From Defluviitaleaceae bacterium (lineage in GTDB: Bacteria; Bacillota; Clostridia; Lachnospirales; WQUN01): 64,000 nucleotides of DNA. Below are positions 26,201 to 36,400 of the stretch, in pieces. The stretch is from assembly GCA_009780185.1 (NCBI GenBank), contig WRAN01000003.1, positions 124,001 through 188,000 of the forward strand. The letters are read 5' to 3'. Position 1 is the stretch's first letter, and every line of letters begins with the position of its first letter. Below the pieces are notes generated by a model, which worked only from the letters and a program-made list of their open reading frames with translations, made no database searches and had not been told where the DNA came from. The position numbers were made by a program, and so were the translations under genes.

Positions 26201-29103
26201 ATAAAATCAACGGCGGGGGCCCATATTGCATACAGCTCAAGCACCGCACCAGGCTCTAAACCGGCACTGGCGTTAAGAGTCCGTCCAGGATTCCAATATA
26301 AATCACCAGATATCGGGTCGTTTGCGCCTGCTCCGGCAATGCCTCTAGGCGTTCCATTTGGGAGGAGGGGTGTCATTTCGCTGTTAATAGACCATCCGAC
26401 AAATAAATATCCAGTCCGCCTTGGGTTGCGCGGCATCCTTAAATCTATAGGGTGGCCGGTTATTCCGGCATTGTAGGTATACTGCCTCGCAATAGTAAGT
26501 TCATAACGGTCATTGTAACTTACGTTGGCACGCTCTAGGGCATGTGTGAATGAGTATCTGTGATTCCATTCGTTTATCGTCGGCCCTGTTATGCCAAGCT
26601 GAGGTATTGCAAAGCGAGTCAGGAAAAAACGATTTAACGGATTTGTGTAGTCAAGGCCTGGGCGGTACGTGGGCCAATATGCATAGCCATAATCACCTTC
26701 TGTATACATATTTGCGACATCAGAGTTGAGATTGAAAATTACAGTGACGTTTATATCTCCATCGGGCGTCAGCCAATGGGCAAATGCCGTCATGCTACCA
26801 TTGATTATTGTATCGCCGGTAATCTCTACTGCACCGTGATGCGCCACTGGATAGCAATAACGTGTGTCACATAGCGAGCAGGTCAGATGGTGTATCTCAC
26901 TTACCGTATCCATTGGCCTGTCCCACCAGCCGTTGAAAATGCCGCCAGGACGGTCCGGACCCATGCCAGGAGACGGAAGAGGAGGCATACCGGCTGGGAT
27001 AGGCTGGTGTGCCGCACCGCTTGCCCCATCATTGAGGCGAACACGCCGCCCGTTTTGGTTTATAGTTCTCTCGTATTCGGGCAGACATGGCAGGATATCA
27101 CGGTAGTTTGTGAAGTTGCTGCGGTCGGGGTTGAACATGGTGTTTCCTGCCAACGAAAAGCCCTGGCCTCTATGAGAGTGCCCGCCGTTTAAGTCAAACG
27201 TAACCCTGTATACCCACATGGCGTAAACGGTCATATCCTCTGTAACAATACCAGTTGGAGGCTCTGGATACATTGCGTCGGCATCCTGTGCCGCCCTTGC
27301 TATTCCATGAGGGAAACCTTCCGGCCTGGCATGTGTGGAATGGGTTGAGTCATGGTGAGGAATGCTTTCTGAAACATGAGTATTGGCAAGTGCAGCTGGA
27401 GCAAAGCGTCGGCTGTCAATGGTACCGGATAGGTTTTCGGCCCAGCCGTATTCTGTAGTCCACCAGCCTTCTAATGTATATCTTGGCTGAGGTACTGCAT
27501 TGCGTCCCCACGCTTCCGGGAAGGCTGTCCACTGCTGCCCCATGTAAACGGTGGGTGCAGAGCGGGGGTTCATGGTTCCGGCGTTTGGGTTTACACCTGC
27601 CGCTCCTGCGCCCGGCCCTCTAACAAGGCCGCTGCCCGGATAATAAGGAGTTGTAAATAGCGGATGAAAACTGCTGTCCGGGTTTTGGCGCGGGATATGC
27701 GCAGAATCACTTGGATGAGCATTGGGAACCCAAAGCCGTTGTCTGTTTTGACGGTGTATCTCCAGGGGTATTGCACCGTGGATATTCCAAGGTGCACCGT
27801 CTACGGATATACCGGGTGCGGCGGCAGCCGGGCCAAGACCTGTTAATGGGTCGCCGCCTAAACCGGAGTCTGCAATACTTCTTCTGTCAATGGCCCAGCG
27901 ATATAGCCGCTGGGGCCTGTCGGCAGTGCCAGCCGCAAGACCGGCGTCATTGTGGTTCATATCAAACATAACCAGGTGTGCATGTTGCCGCCATCTGGCG
28001 AAAACATACCTAAAACCTGTAACTACATAGTATCGGTCTATCGAAAAAGCCGGAGCCGGAGCCGGGACGGATATATTAGCGGTTGGAATAGCAATACTGT
28101 ACCAACCCCAAAACGCATACATAGATCTTTCTGGGTTATTTGGGAAGCTGGAAGGTACGCCAAAGTTCTCAGCCTCGTCAAAACTCCATGTATAGGGGAT
28201 GATACGCGGAACAAATGAGTTTGGATTAGTTTGCAGGTCGGGATTGCCTGGGGGGAATGCAAAACTGTTTCCGTGGAATCTAATTTCATAACCCCAAACA
28301 GCATACAACGTAAGCCCCTCTTCCGGGACTAAAGTGTGAGGGCCAAATCGCCCTGCATGTGATGTTACTGCCGGGTCGCGTCCATAGGGGCATGTACTCC
28401 ACCACATAAAGTGCCTGCCGTCATAAGTAGGCGCAAAAGGCATTGTGCCAAGAGTCCCGTTGCCAATGGTAAAAAGAACACCGTGGCCTGCCGGCGTAAT
28501 GCCGCCGTTAGGGTCGAATAGTACCTGACGCCCCTCACCGCCGTTAAGTGGCATAGGGGCAGCGCCTATATATCCGCCATAAGGCATATAGCTGTATCCT
28601 GCTTCGGCGTATGATATGATGCTGTGATTATAAAAAAAGCTTATCGTGATATATGTGTTGTAGTTGCTGCTATACTCATTGAAATATACTAGGTCATGTT
28701 CATACCAGTTGCTGTAGTAGGGGGTATATCCTACTTGCCAATCATGATCTATGTAACTGTTTTTCGGAGTCCATATTGCATAGAGATTAGTATCATAAAA
28801 AAACCGTTGCCCAATATCAAAGGCCGAACCGTCCGGTGTAGAAGACCAGTGCAAAAATCTGTACCCGTCTATTTGTGGCGGAAATGGCAGGTCGCTATAT
28901 ATGGCCTGACCCATTGGAATGGTTATTTCTGTATATATGTCATTGCTGTATGCACTCCTTTCGTAAGGAGTATATGTATTTGATAGTGCAAAGATGGAGA
29001 CGGCTGTTATTGTTAGTAAAAATACCAATGTTGCCAGATATCTAAGATATGTACGCGCTACCGTTCTTGGTTTATTGTTTTCACACTGTTTTTTGATGTG
29101 CAT
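23293..29103 (-). CDS. Giant InlB-repeat (Flg_new) cell-wall-anchored protein
   Basis: A 1936-aa surface protein. The N-terminus has a membrane helix/signal (YLATLVFLLTITAVSIFAL). About twelve InlB B-repeat/Flg_new modules follow, recognisable by endings such as LYAIW, LYAVW, VYAMW, VYAQW and IFAIW after a GW-type strand. Near the C-terminus are two SpaA/Cna-B-like domains (FYKVS..LEGARFAL, about 1640 onward, and FWKTS..LEGAHLRMFVY). The tail is LPLTG at 1898-1902, a hydrophobic helix and RTRNRRRA, which is a sortase anchor. A cysteine-rich patch (CDAPNCGTPNCSTAGCG) sits in the first SpaA domain. The likely role is adhesion or interaction with host or neighbouring cells. The ATG has GGAGTGG upstream. 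No sortase is encoded in the window. Confidence 0.92.
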   Translation of the reverse strand: MHIKKQCENNKPRTVARTYLRYLATLVFLLTITAVSIFALSNTYTPYERSAYSNDIYTEITIPMGQAIYSDLPFPPQIDGYRFLHWSSTPDGSAFDIGQRFFYDTNLYAIWTPKNSYIDHDWQVGYTPYYSNWYEHDLVYFNEYSSNYNTYITISFFYNHSIISYAEAGYSYMPYGGYIGAAPMPLNGGEGRQVLFDPNGGITPAGHGVLFTIGNGTLGTMPFAPTYDGRHFMWWSTCPYGRDPAVTSHAGRFGPHTLVPEEGLTLYAVWGYEIRFHGNSFAFPPGNPDLQTNPNSFVPRIIPYTWSFDEAENFGVPSSFPNNPERSMYAFWGWYSIAIPTANISVPAPAPAFSIDRYYVVTGFRYVFARWRQHAHLVMFDMNHNDAGLAAGTADRPQRLYRWAIDRRSIADSGLGGDPLTGLGPAAAAPGISVDGAPWNIHGAIPLEIHRQNRQRLWVPNAHPSDSAHIPRQNPDSSFHPLFTTPYYPGSGLVRGPGAGAAGVNPNAGTMNPRSAPTVYMGQQWTAFPEAWGRNAVPQPRYTLEGWWTTEYGWAENLSGTIDSRRFAPAALANTHVSESIPHHDSTHSTHARPEGFPHGIARAAQDADAMYPEPPTGIVTEDMTVYAMWVYRVTFDLNGGHSHRGQGFSLAGNTMFNPDRSNFTNYRDILPCLPEYERTINQNGRRVRLNDGASGAAHQPIPAGMPPLPSPGMGPDRPGGIFNGWWDRPMDTVSEIHHLTCSLCDTRYCYPVAHHGAVEITGDTIINGSMTAFAHWLTPDGDINVTVIFNLNSDVANMYTEGDYGYAYWPTYRPGLDYTNPLNRFFLTRFAIPQLGITGPTINEWNHRYSFTHALERANVSYNDRYELTIARQYTYNAGITGHPIDLRMPRNPRRTGYLFVGWSINSEMTPLLPNGTPRGIAGAGANDPISGDLYWNPGRTLNASAGLEPGAVLELYAIWAPAVDFIFDGNGNTGPFALTPGANARVTNAMPPGTLGTEIVRTIPIGFTIGELTSSARWGSVGAGMLWLGNKYTLGTLEGNMLPRHFTRTNYNLITGNNVFNTDQEARHSYGTVISNALRYTPAFFAAPSSNVYNIRPDGTRYLRVYAQWGGILTFFGNHTGGGSGPVRTATIAHGHSVNNTLTQAARNLNTPTRESVWPGLGTGVWYGTTGVNGTRGGWPRDPYPSRTTTAQFYGGDWYDLFAGPRGDGRTLRGWHRNPDGRCICETTPSPCPWDYDHDYGWVDANTPIYGATAIFAIWDNYVHFLPGLGGDAVNMVPVGALQRPIPDGLLPTPLPGTPIWGGASFLGWFDTPYFDRTDLNPPAPFNFLTQPIHTARRFYAVFGGNVIFDPRFPGNLTNGGFLYPSPGAGATPVYLPIEHVIGDSIRIVHYNLGAEVHRPRRPGWPDGHFTGEWFGLVDGGDYLDAADRIFFRPPGHPDGPYGQIPGNITLFPVWRSQVTFRPGHERGRLDGQTAHGEITRGVPELLPISSMPVGQRVPVATSATCDNDWTSDPGLKFLGWRKVDVYGRPLILNNNNFILAGPNDNLPVWSCADVEAFRVTGPNYYFEALWQLRLEFYKVSTVASNDFPLGYYHLEGARFALDRYFPGNGAGTGWIQVYPPLSPDPNDPVPFVLSDADGKVVIGSMLAPGLMLPQENDWPCDAPNCGTPNCSTAGCGTLTFRLREVLAPAEHITPAGYWMVTVSRYLGVLPIFNENAIPYLFRNTLSFQNANINENEWSGWGGIRQFVRNIPYDFDFWKTSISGNRLEGAHLRMFVYNGAGTPLDVIITPAMVGEGIDQWTLVGHGVSSLSTPLTFRMLPGRHYQLVETAPPAGYQMPMGQWRITVNSAIPATAHPILVVSDIGSTPMPSIVRMIPPSFPFVPQTYLVHNMVDFELPLTGGTGMPLLLTFGGTALLATATVLHIKTRTRNRRRA

Positions 29104-29517
29104 AGCACCACTCCAAATATAAGTTTAATAGTCTAAATTTTATATTGTCGAGCTATGTATGTTAAGAGGCAAATATGTCGATTTTGTGAAATAAATAAAT
29201 GAAAAATCAGCACGCATAACTAAGTAAATCACACAAAGCCATGCTTGCATGATTCTGTGCAATTTCTGGATTTATGAGACATGCGGTTTATGTAGTATTT
29301 AAGTGCATCATAATCATAGAGATGTGTTAAGTAGTTAGATAGGCATATTTGTGACATTGCCATGCGGAATATAAATGAAAAATTTCCATATTTAGTGGGT
29401 GGAAATGAGATATTACATTTTGGTAATATTTATATGCTTTTCAGTAAAGCGTTTGTAACTTAAAAAAACAGAACTAATTAAATTACAAAGTGCTACCTTT
29501 AAGAAGGAGTCTTTATT
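29104..29517. other. Divergent intergenic region between adhesin and TPR regulator
   Basis: A 414-bp AT-rich gap lies between the divergently transcribed giant surface protein and the RRNPP-like regulator. It must hold both promoters and probably the binding site of the regulator. I see no long inverted repeat and no ORF worth reporting. Confidence 0.5.
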
Positions 29518-30792
29518 ATGAAAGCCAGCAAATCTTTACCTTTAGGCCATAAAATTATGCAAATCAGAAACTCAAAGGGACTATCCCAAGATAATGTGGC
29601 TTTGGCTATAGGGCGCAATAACAAGTTTGTGAGTCGCATAGAAAACGGTCAAACAGAAATAAGCCCGGCTGTTTTAGAAGGCCTTAGGCGTTATTTGAAA
29701 GTCGAATCAGCTCCACTGTTGGACTATGAATTAGAGCTTTACGAGCAACGTCTATGGATGTGCAGTGAAATGCTGGATGCCTTTAGGATAGAGGAAGCAA
29801 AAAAAAGACTCCATGATCTTGCATCCATTTTAGACTTGCCATACGAGTACAATTTAATATTCATATACTCGATGCTGGAGATACGGCTACTATTTGCAGA
29901 AGCAAACATACCCGAGGCAGAAAAAAAGTTAGGTGATATAGAGCATCTTGTAGATAAAGCCAGTGATAGAGCATTATATATATACCACATGAATAAGGGA
30001 TATATTTATACATTTCATCAGTATCATAAACACGCTCTTTACCATTATGAGAAAGCCCGTGAACTTATAGGTGATAGTAAACCTGAAATGAAGCTCCTGA
30101 CAAACTTGGGTGTGGCCTATTACAATAGGGGTAATGTTTATCACGCCATACGATATTATGAACGTGCCATCGAAGAATACCAAGGAGACAATGTTAATAT
30201 TGCACTGCCAAACACGAAGAAACTGTTAGCATTATGTTATGTGCGCATAGGAGAAAACAGTAAAGCAATAAAGATACTGGACACCGTGATCCCGCAGATG
30301 AAAATCATTGGCGGCAATGCCATGCTTGGTGAAGCATTACAAATAAAAGGAGTAGTTAGTCATAATGAGGGTAATTATGATGAAGCTATTACCATTTTTG
30401 ATGAAGCGCTGGAACATCTTAAAATCGATAAGCGTGCATATGTTCACGCGTTATCCAGCAAAACTGTCACTCTGCGGAAGTTGAAACGATTTGCTGATGT
30501 CCAAAAAGCTATAGAAACAACGAGGTTAATGGCTGCAGATAATGAACGGCTTTCCATGATATTAGACTCAGCCGGTTGCTTAGCGAGTCTGCGCGACCCT
30601 GACTCTATCCGCTTTTTGGAAGATGTGGCCATATCATATTATAGGGATTTGGGCGGGATACATAATTACATGGCAATTGATATATGTAGAGAGCTGAAAG
30701 ATCACTATGACAAGAAAAAGTCTAAGATAAATGCACTGACAATCTCGGATATAATGCGGCAAATATATGATGAATTGTATTTTCATGAGTAA
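29518..30792 (+). CDS. RRNPP-like transcriptional regulator (XRE HTH plus TPR repeats)
   Basis: A 424-aa protein. Residues 10-65 form an XRE-type helix-turn-helix (SQDNVALAIGRNNKFVSRIE). Residues 100-420 form tetratricopeptide repeats (for example ALYHYEKARELIGDS, AIRYYERAIEEYQ and AITIFDEALEHLK). This is the architecture of Rgg/PlcR/NprR-type sensors that bind a secreted signalling peptide. It is divergent from the giant surface protein gene and may control it. A candidate 16-codon ORF lies 16 nt after its stop. The ribosome site AAGAAGGAGTC precedes the ATG. The peptide-sensing role is inferred from architecture. Confidence 0.88.
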   Translation: MKASKSLPLGHKIMQIRNSKGLSQDNVALAIGRNNKFVSRIENGQTEISPAVLEGLRRYLKVESAPLLDYELELYEQRLWMCSEMLDAFRIEEAKKRLHDLASILDLPYEYNLIFIYSMLEIRLLFAEANIPEAEKKLGDIEHLVDKASDRALYIYHMNKGYIYTFHQYHKHALYHYEKARELIGDSKPEMKLLTNLGVAYYNRGNVYHAIRYYERAIEEYQGDNVNIALPNTKKLLALCYVRIGENSKAIKILDTVIPQMKIIGGNAMLGEALQIKGVVSHNEGNYDEAITIFDEALEHLKIDKRAYVHALSSKTVTLRKLKRFADVQKAIETTRLMAADNERLSMILDSAGCLASLRDPDSIRFLEDVAISYYRDLGGIHNYMAIDICRELKDHYDKKKSKINALTISDIMRQIYDELYFHE

Positions 30793-30808
30793 TTGTAAGG
30801 ATGATGCG

Positions 30809-30859
30809 ATGCGTTTTATGGTTTTGATGATACTGACAAAAGCGATATACCAGATTTGA
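30809..30859 (+). CDS. Candidate short hydrophobic peptide ORF after the TPR regulator
   Basis: A 16-codon ORF (MRFMVLMILTKAIYQI) starts 17 nt after the regulator stop and is preceded by TAAGGATGATGCG. Its size, basic N-terminus and hydrophobic core resemble the short signalling peptides that partner RRNPP regulators. An ORF this short occurs easily by chance, so it is only a candidate. Confidence 0.25.
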   Translation: MRFMVLMILTKAIYQI

Positions 30860-30901
30860 TGATAATGAAAAAACCGAAAAAGTAACATTCAGGTAAGCAT
30901 G

Positions 30902-32686
30902 TTAAGAATATATTCTTGCCTCATAAGGCTGCAAATCACCTGATTCGTTCTCATAAGTGCTTATCATAAGGCTTGCCCATGTTGGGCTGGTGCTTTTGGC
31001 AGCTTTGCTGCTGAGATTGGCTTCGATATAGATGTTACCTTTTTCATATAAGCGCTTATATTTGAAGGTTTGCTTATCTTTCACATCCACAAACACCAAC
31101 GCCCCATATACACATGCGGGCGTTTTTCTTCGCCATTCAATCAAGGTTTTGTAAAAACTTAATATAGCGTTATCGTTAGTTATCTCATCCCATTTCATCA
31201 TAGAACGTGCATGGTCGCGGGTTCCTGCTAGGATGCGCGTAAATGCATCATCTGGGGTTAGTCCCTCAGCCAAGAAATCATTGTATAAACCTAGGCTTTC
31301 TACATCTACTATATCGTCAATGGATGTGAATGTTTCATTTTGAGAGCCTATTTCATCTCCTTGGTATATGAAGGGGGTTCCGCGGAGGGTTAGCTGCAAT
31401 ACTGCCAATAGTTTTGCCAAGGGTGCCGCATACTTCCCGGTTGGGTCGATTTTACTAATCATTCTTGGATTATCGTGATTATTGAAGAAAATGGTATGCC
31501 AGCCATGGCCTTTATCCGCGTTTAGGTGTTTTATATAGTGGTTTTTTAAGTGAATTAGGTCGTATTTATAATCGTCGAAACGGGTTTTACCTGGGGCTTC
31601 GAGGTGGTCGAAGCTGAAAATAAGGTCTAGCTCCTGGCGATATTCGTCGGTTAATAGCCGCCCGGCTTGCAGGCCGATACCCGGAGTTTCTCCTACTGAG
31701 AAAGCGCTGTAGGGTTCAAAGGCGTTTTTTCGCAATTCTTTTAGGTAGTTGTGAAGTTTTGGCCCATAGAAATACCTCTCTACTCCGGTATATTTCATCA
31801 GTTCCCCAATATATGCGTTGCCTTCAGGAAGGCCTTCAGCTTTCGAAATATAGTTGATTACATCCAAGCGAAAGCCATCTACTCCCTTTTTAAGCCACCA
31901 GCGAACCATTTTATATATATCTTCACGGAGGACTGGATTTTCCCAGTTTAGATCCATTTGCTTTTTAGAAAATAAATGTAATGCCCACATATCTTGATCA
32001 GGGTAGTAATTCCACGCAGAGCCGCCGAAGAATGAGGTCCAGTTGTTTGGAGGATTGCCATCTTCGCCCTTTTGGAAGAAATAGTAATCCCGATATGGGG
32101 ACTTTTCGTCCGCTAGTGCTTCCTTAAACCAATGATGCTCGTCAGATGTATGATTGACTACTAAGTCCATTACCAGTTTCATCTTACGTTTATGAAGGCC
32201 TGATATTAGGGCGTCCATGTCTTCCATTGTGCCAAGCTCTTTCATTATGGCGTAGTAATCCCGGATATCGTAGCCGTTATCATCATTGGGGGAGTCATAT
32301 ATGGGGGATAGCCAGATGGCATCAATGCCTAAAGCATGAAGATAGTCTAGTTTTTCTATTATTCCAATGAGGCCTTTGTTTGTGAAGCTTCGTGGGTACA
32401 CTTGGTAGAATACAGCTTCCTTCCACCAGGCGTGGGTAGGGGTGACGGTATCCTGCCTTGGAGTGTCGGGTTCTTGGTTTAGCAGGTCTATGATTGTGTC
32501 GAAAAAGTCTCGGCCTACTTTTTTCCCCGATAGGCGCTTTAGGGTTTTTAGGCGGAGATTGGCTACAATGGGGTTAGTTATTAATGCGGTGGAGTGCCCC
32601 AGTTGTAGAAGCAGTTTTTCTATAATATCTCGGCCCAGTGGATGGGCATATATTTCTTTAATTTTGCTATTAATATTTAATTTCAT
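30902..32686 (-). CDS. GH13 alpha-glucosidase (oligo-1,6-glucosidase type)
   Basis: A 594-aa enzyme. About 85 N-terminal residues form an unusual helical extension of unknown function. A GH13 barrel follows: WWKEAVFYQVYPRSF, DLVVNHTSDEHHWF (region I), GFRLDVINYISK (region II, nucleophile Asp), VGETPG (region III, acid Glu) and FFNNHDNPR (region IV). It is normally cytoplasmic and hydrolyses isomalto-oligosaccharides or sucrose-like alpha-glucosides. It stands alone on the minus strand. The N-terminal extension is absent from typical MalL/DexB proteins and may be a protein-binding or dimerisation segment. Confidence 0.92.
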   Translation of the reverse strand: MKLNINSKIKEIYAHPLGRDIIEKLLLQLGHSTALITNPIVANLRLKTLKRLSGKKVGRDFFDTIIDLLNQEPDTPRQDTVTPTHAWWKEAVFYQVYPRSFTNKGLIGIIEKLDYLHALGIDAIWLSPIYDSPNDDNGYDIRDYYAIMKELGTMEDMDALISGLHKRKMKLVMDLVVNHTSDEHHWFKEALADEKSPYRDYYFFQKGEDGNPPNNWTSFFGGSAWNYYPDQDMWALHLFSKKQMDLNWENPVLREDIYKMVRWWLKKGVDGFRLDVINYISKAEGLPEGNAYIGELMKYTGVERYFYGPKLHNYLKELRKNAFEPYSAFSVGETPGIGLQAGRLLTDEYRQELDLIFSFDHLEAPGKTRFDDYKYDLIHLKNHYIKHLNADKGHGWHTIFFNNHDNPRMISKIDPTGKYAAPLAKLLAVLQLTLRGTPFIYQGDEIGSQNETFTSIDDIVDVESLGLYNDFLAEGLTPDDAFTRILAGTRDHARSMMKWDEITNDNAILSFYKTLIEWRRKTPACVYGALVFVDVKDKQTFKYKRLYEKGNIYIEANLSSKAAKSTSPTWASLMISTYENESGDLQPYEARIYS

Positions 32687-32802
32687 CTGAAATCCCCATT
32701 TGCTTTTTTACGATTATAACGCAAAACTATATAATTTAGACATACATCATATTGATATTGGGCACATAAAATGACTTATACATAAATAAAGGAGCTATGC
32801 CC

Positions 32803-33384
32803 ATGGATGTAAACGCTATGCCTTTTACTCATAATACCGGTGTCGTCACTCGTAAACAGTTTGACGACCATATTACTCTATACCACGGATATGTGGAAAA
32901 AACCAATGAAATCACAAATAAGCTGGCAACAGACCCAGAATGGGCCTCAGCCAATGCCACGGCAAGCCATTATCGAGGCTGGAAGCGTGGGGAAACCTAC
33001 GCGATTAACGGGGTAATCCTTCATGAGCTTTATTTTCAGAACTTGGGGAATGAAGCCGGGCCACCGGGTAGGAAAATGAGTGAGCTTGTGGATAGGTACT
33101 TTGGTGGATTTGAGAAATGGAAAGAGGATTTTATAGCCTGTGCAACTGCCGCCAGGGGGTGGTGTATTTTAGCCTACGAGCAGCGCACTAAGACCTGCCG
33201 GAATATCTTACTGGATAACCATCATGACGGACATATTGCTACGGCGTTTCCTGTAATTGTGCTAGATATGTATGAACATGCGTATTTCCTGGATTATGGG
33301 ACGGATAAAGGGGCTTATATTAATCGGTTTATCAGTAGTATCCCATGGGATGCGATTGAGAAAAGAGCTGTGGTTGTTGTGTAG
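32803..33384 (+). CDS. Fe/Mn superoxide dismutase family protein
   Basis: A 193-aa SodA/SodB-fold protein that dismutates superoxide. Metal ligands are visible: His28 (LYHGYVEK), His74 (LHELYFQNL), Asp155 and His159 (DMYEHAYFLDYG). The ATG at the third codon of the longer frame was chosen because AAAGGAG sits 9 nt upstream; the first ATG would be only about 2 nt from it. Some residues around the active site are unusual for a classical SOD (for example the DNHHDGH segment), so activity should not be assumed. Confidence 0.88.
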   Translation: MDVNAMPFTHNTGVVTRKQFDDHITLYHGYVEKTNEITNKLATDPEWASANATASHYRGWKRGETYAINGVILHELYFQNLGNEAGPPGRKMSELVDRYFGGFEKWKEDFIACATAARGWCILAYEQRTKTCRNILLDNHHDGHIATAFPVIVLDMYEHAYFLDYGTDKGAYINRFISSIPWDAIEKRAVVVV

Positions 33385-33401
33385 TTTAATAAAACAATAA
33401 A

Positions 33402-33433
33402 AAGGCGCGGGAATATAGCTATTCCTGCGCCTT
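33402..33433. terminator. Bidirectional terminator
   Basis: AAGGCGCGGGAATA pairs with TATTCCTGCGCCTT (one G-T pair) around a 4-nt loop. It lies between the convergent dismutase and second giant surface protein genes. Confidence 0.85.
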
Positions 33434-33438
33434 CTGAT

Positions 33439-36400
33439 TTAGATGCTTTGTTTCTGTTTAAACATTTTATAGCCTAGTAATAACAATGCCATTACAATCA
33501 GTACTGTGCCGCCAAGCATGATATTGCTGGTTCCGCTTCCGCCAGCTAAGGGTAGCACGATATCTTCTCTGTTACCAACACGATATACAGGGTTTTGAGG
33601 GTCGGTGTAGTTCCCAAGAAGCACTGGCTGGGATATGCTGCCTATTGCCTCAACTTCGAGCCTATATCCCTGGGGTCGGCTTTCATCTGCAACAACCCGT
33701 ATCTGCCACTGTCCCCAAGGTAGTTGATGCCCTTCTGGAGGTATCGTTTCAATCAATTGATAAACCCGCCCAGGCATCATAGGAAATATCATAGGTGTGG
33801 ATGAAAGTCCGCTGCTAGTTTGGGTTTCAACCAAAGACCATGGTAAGTCTTGCCCGAATATGCTCTCTGTAATTAGTACGTCTCCAGGAGCGCCTTCGCC
33901 AGTGTATACAAATAGCTTAAATTCTGCCCCTGGCAAATAATTATGGGGTAAAGCTGTGTAAAGATTCCAGTCGGTTTTGTGGATAGGCCATTCACGGGTT
34001 TGTACATTGCCTACATGCCATCCTTCATCGGTAATATATACAAAATCAAAGATATCTCCACGACTGCCTGTGAAATTTGTGTTTTCGTGAAAGGCTATAC
34101 CACTAGCGCCCCCGATTATGCCGCCGCCATTACTGGCCATTTCAAACTCCCAGTGGCCTGGGGGCAGATTGTAGGAGGCTGGGGCAATAGTTTCTCTTAT
34201 TCGGTATCTTGTGTCACTGGTTAAGGCTCTATCAAATGTTACTTGACCAGAGATGCCTGAGTGGCCGCTTGGTTGGGATGTTTCTACATATACCCATTGG
34301 TTATTTGCGACATCATAGCGCTCTAGTACAAACACGGCACCGTCACGCTGGTCAATGACTCTTGGGGTTTCATAAAGGGACGCGTTGGTTTTTATAAATG
34401 ATAATGTGTTGGTTCGCCATCGGGCAGTCACTGTTACATCTCCCATGGTCATGGGAGTGGTGCCTGTAAACTCATGCCAGTTGTCGTTATCATCCTGCCA
34501 CCACCAGCCTGCGAAGTATTCTCCTTGAGAGCGTGTGGGGTTGGCGGGCATACCCCCAGGCCATACGGGCCAAGTTACCCAGTCCCAGGGAGAGTTGTCT
34601 TCATATCTGGAATTTTGAATTGTGTCGCTCTCGCTAATCCTATGGACTAGTGGGGTATTTGGCGCCATGGTACCACCATTGGGGTCAAAGGTTACGCGCC
34701 CATCCCACTGGGCATAGACCCTTGTCATGTAGTATACATGCCCAGCCTGACCTAGTAAGGGGAAGGAGGCCCCACTGCCGTCTTGGGTCCTATTCCACTC
34801 TCTAAATACCCAGTTTGGCCGCGCGGCTTGGGTGGCATCTATACCACCGCCTACAGCTCGGCCTAGGATAACATCTGTTACTACGCCGCCGCCAGTTGCG
34901 CCTGTTGCATTGGGGTCAAAGGTGACGTTAGCGTTCCAGGTTGCAAAAAGTGTCTGGGGGCCAGGTACGATGGTGTCTCCGTCAAACCTTGTGCCTGTGC
35001 GGTCTGGCTGTGTGTTCCAGGAATGGAAAACAGGCACTTCGCCTACGGGGCCTGGCCAGATGGGGACCGTCACCATTCCTCTTGGGTCGCTTTCTATGGT
35101 ATTTGGGAAATTAACCAGTCTATCTCTGTTGGGCGCTGTGATTACATCACTGGGGGCAAAGCCTGACCAGAAGGTTACAGTCTGGCCCCAGACCGCAAAA
35201 TATGTCCGCCCTTGATTCATACCTCGTGGAAGATTTATATCAAACCACTGGCCAGATCCGTCCCGTGCTGTGTTCCAACCCATAAGACCCCACTCTGGTA
35301 GTGGCAGCTGATGAGGGAAAGTTGGGACGCTATTTCCAGATGGGCGCCAGGTATAAAAGTCTGGCCAAGCCGCCCACACCCTTCTGTCACGAGGATTGGC
35401 GAAGTTTGTAAACATGTAAAGATCATGTTCATGACGATTACTTAATGAATATCCAACTGGTATGTTTATGGACATGCGGGTTAGGCTATTGTCCACTGCT
35501 GTAGGTATGATGAAGGTATGATTTCTATCAAAAGTAATGGAGGTCATCCAAAAATTATGGAACAGTGTATCTTCATAAAAGCGTTGATTCCAGCCAGTTA
35601 AATTCCACCATATTCCAGATTGATCTGGTTCCGAATTCCATCCTAGGTGCAAGGTTTGGTTTGGCGAAGGGGGCGAACCAGCTGATGTCCATATACTAGG
35701 ATGAACACCAGGGGAATTGCTTACCAATGGTTGAAAGCTTAAATTAGCCCATCCATTTTCTAGATCTTCGGGGTTGTCATAAAAAAGCGATGACCATTCA
35801 AACGGCGAAAACCCCCGCGGCATGTTAAAAACTTGGGGATTGCCGCTGGCTGTGCCAGTAGTTAAGAATGTAATGCTTATACTTTCATGCCATCTTGCGT
35901 ATACCCTTAAATCCGCGTCTGATGGAGGGGTGCCCCTTACAGGTGTGGGGGGGCCGTCAGGCGTGTAGTGCCAGCCCATAAATACATGGCCTGGAAGCGT
36001 GGGGAATGAGACTGACATGTTTGGAGTCCAGTTGTTTTGCATTGCGCCATTTGCGTGTTGGGTAATGCTACGCTGCTGTGTGGTTTGTGAAGTGCCAAAT
36101 TGCCCCCCGTTGGCGTCAAAAGTAATTGTAACAGGAGGGTTTGGTATCCATCTGGCCCATAGGGTTCTTTGATTTGGGTTTTGCCAGGGGAATGTATTGA
36201 TTTGAGTATCTACATGAAATTGGGTTCCACCAGTCTGAGCCGACGTGCTAAACCATCCAACAAAGGTATATCCTGGCATAGCTGGGAGTATAGGCAGCAC
36301 ACCTTGCAAGTGAACAGTACCGTTACGGTTCATCCACGCGCCATGACCTTGAACGGTGGCATTAACTGGGGCAAGGGATGTCACTGGAATATCAACCATT

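Noticed and set aside
25958-26476. 172-aa plus-strand ORF opposite the giant surface protein
   Set aside because: It has no ribosome site or recognisable domain, and lies antisense within a continuous 1936-codon gene. It is a shadow.
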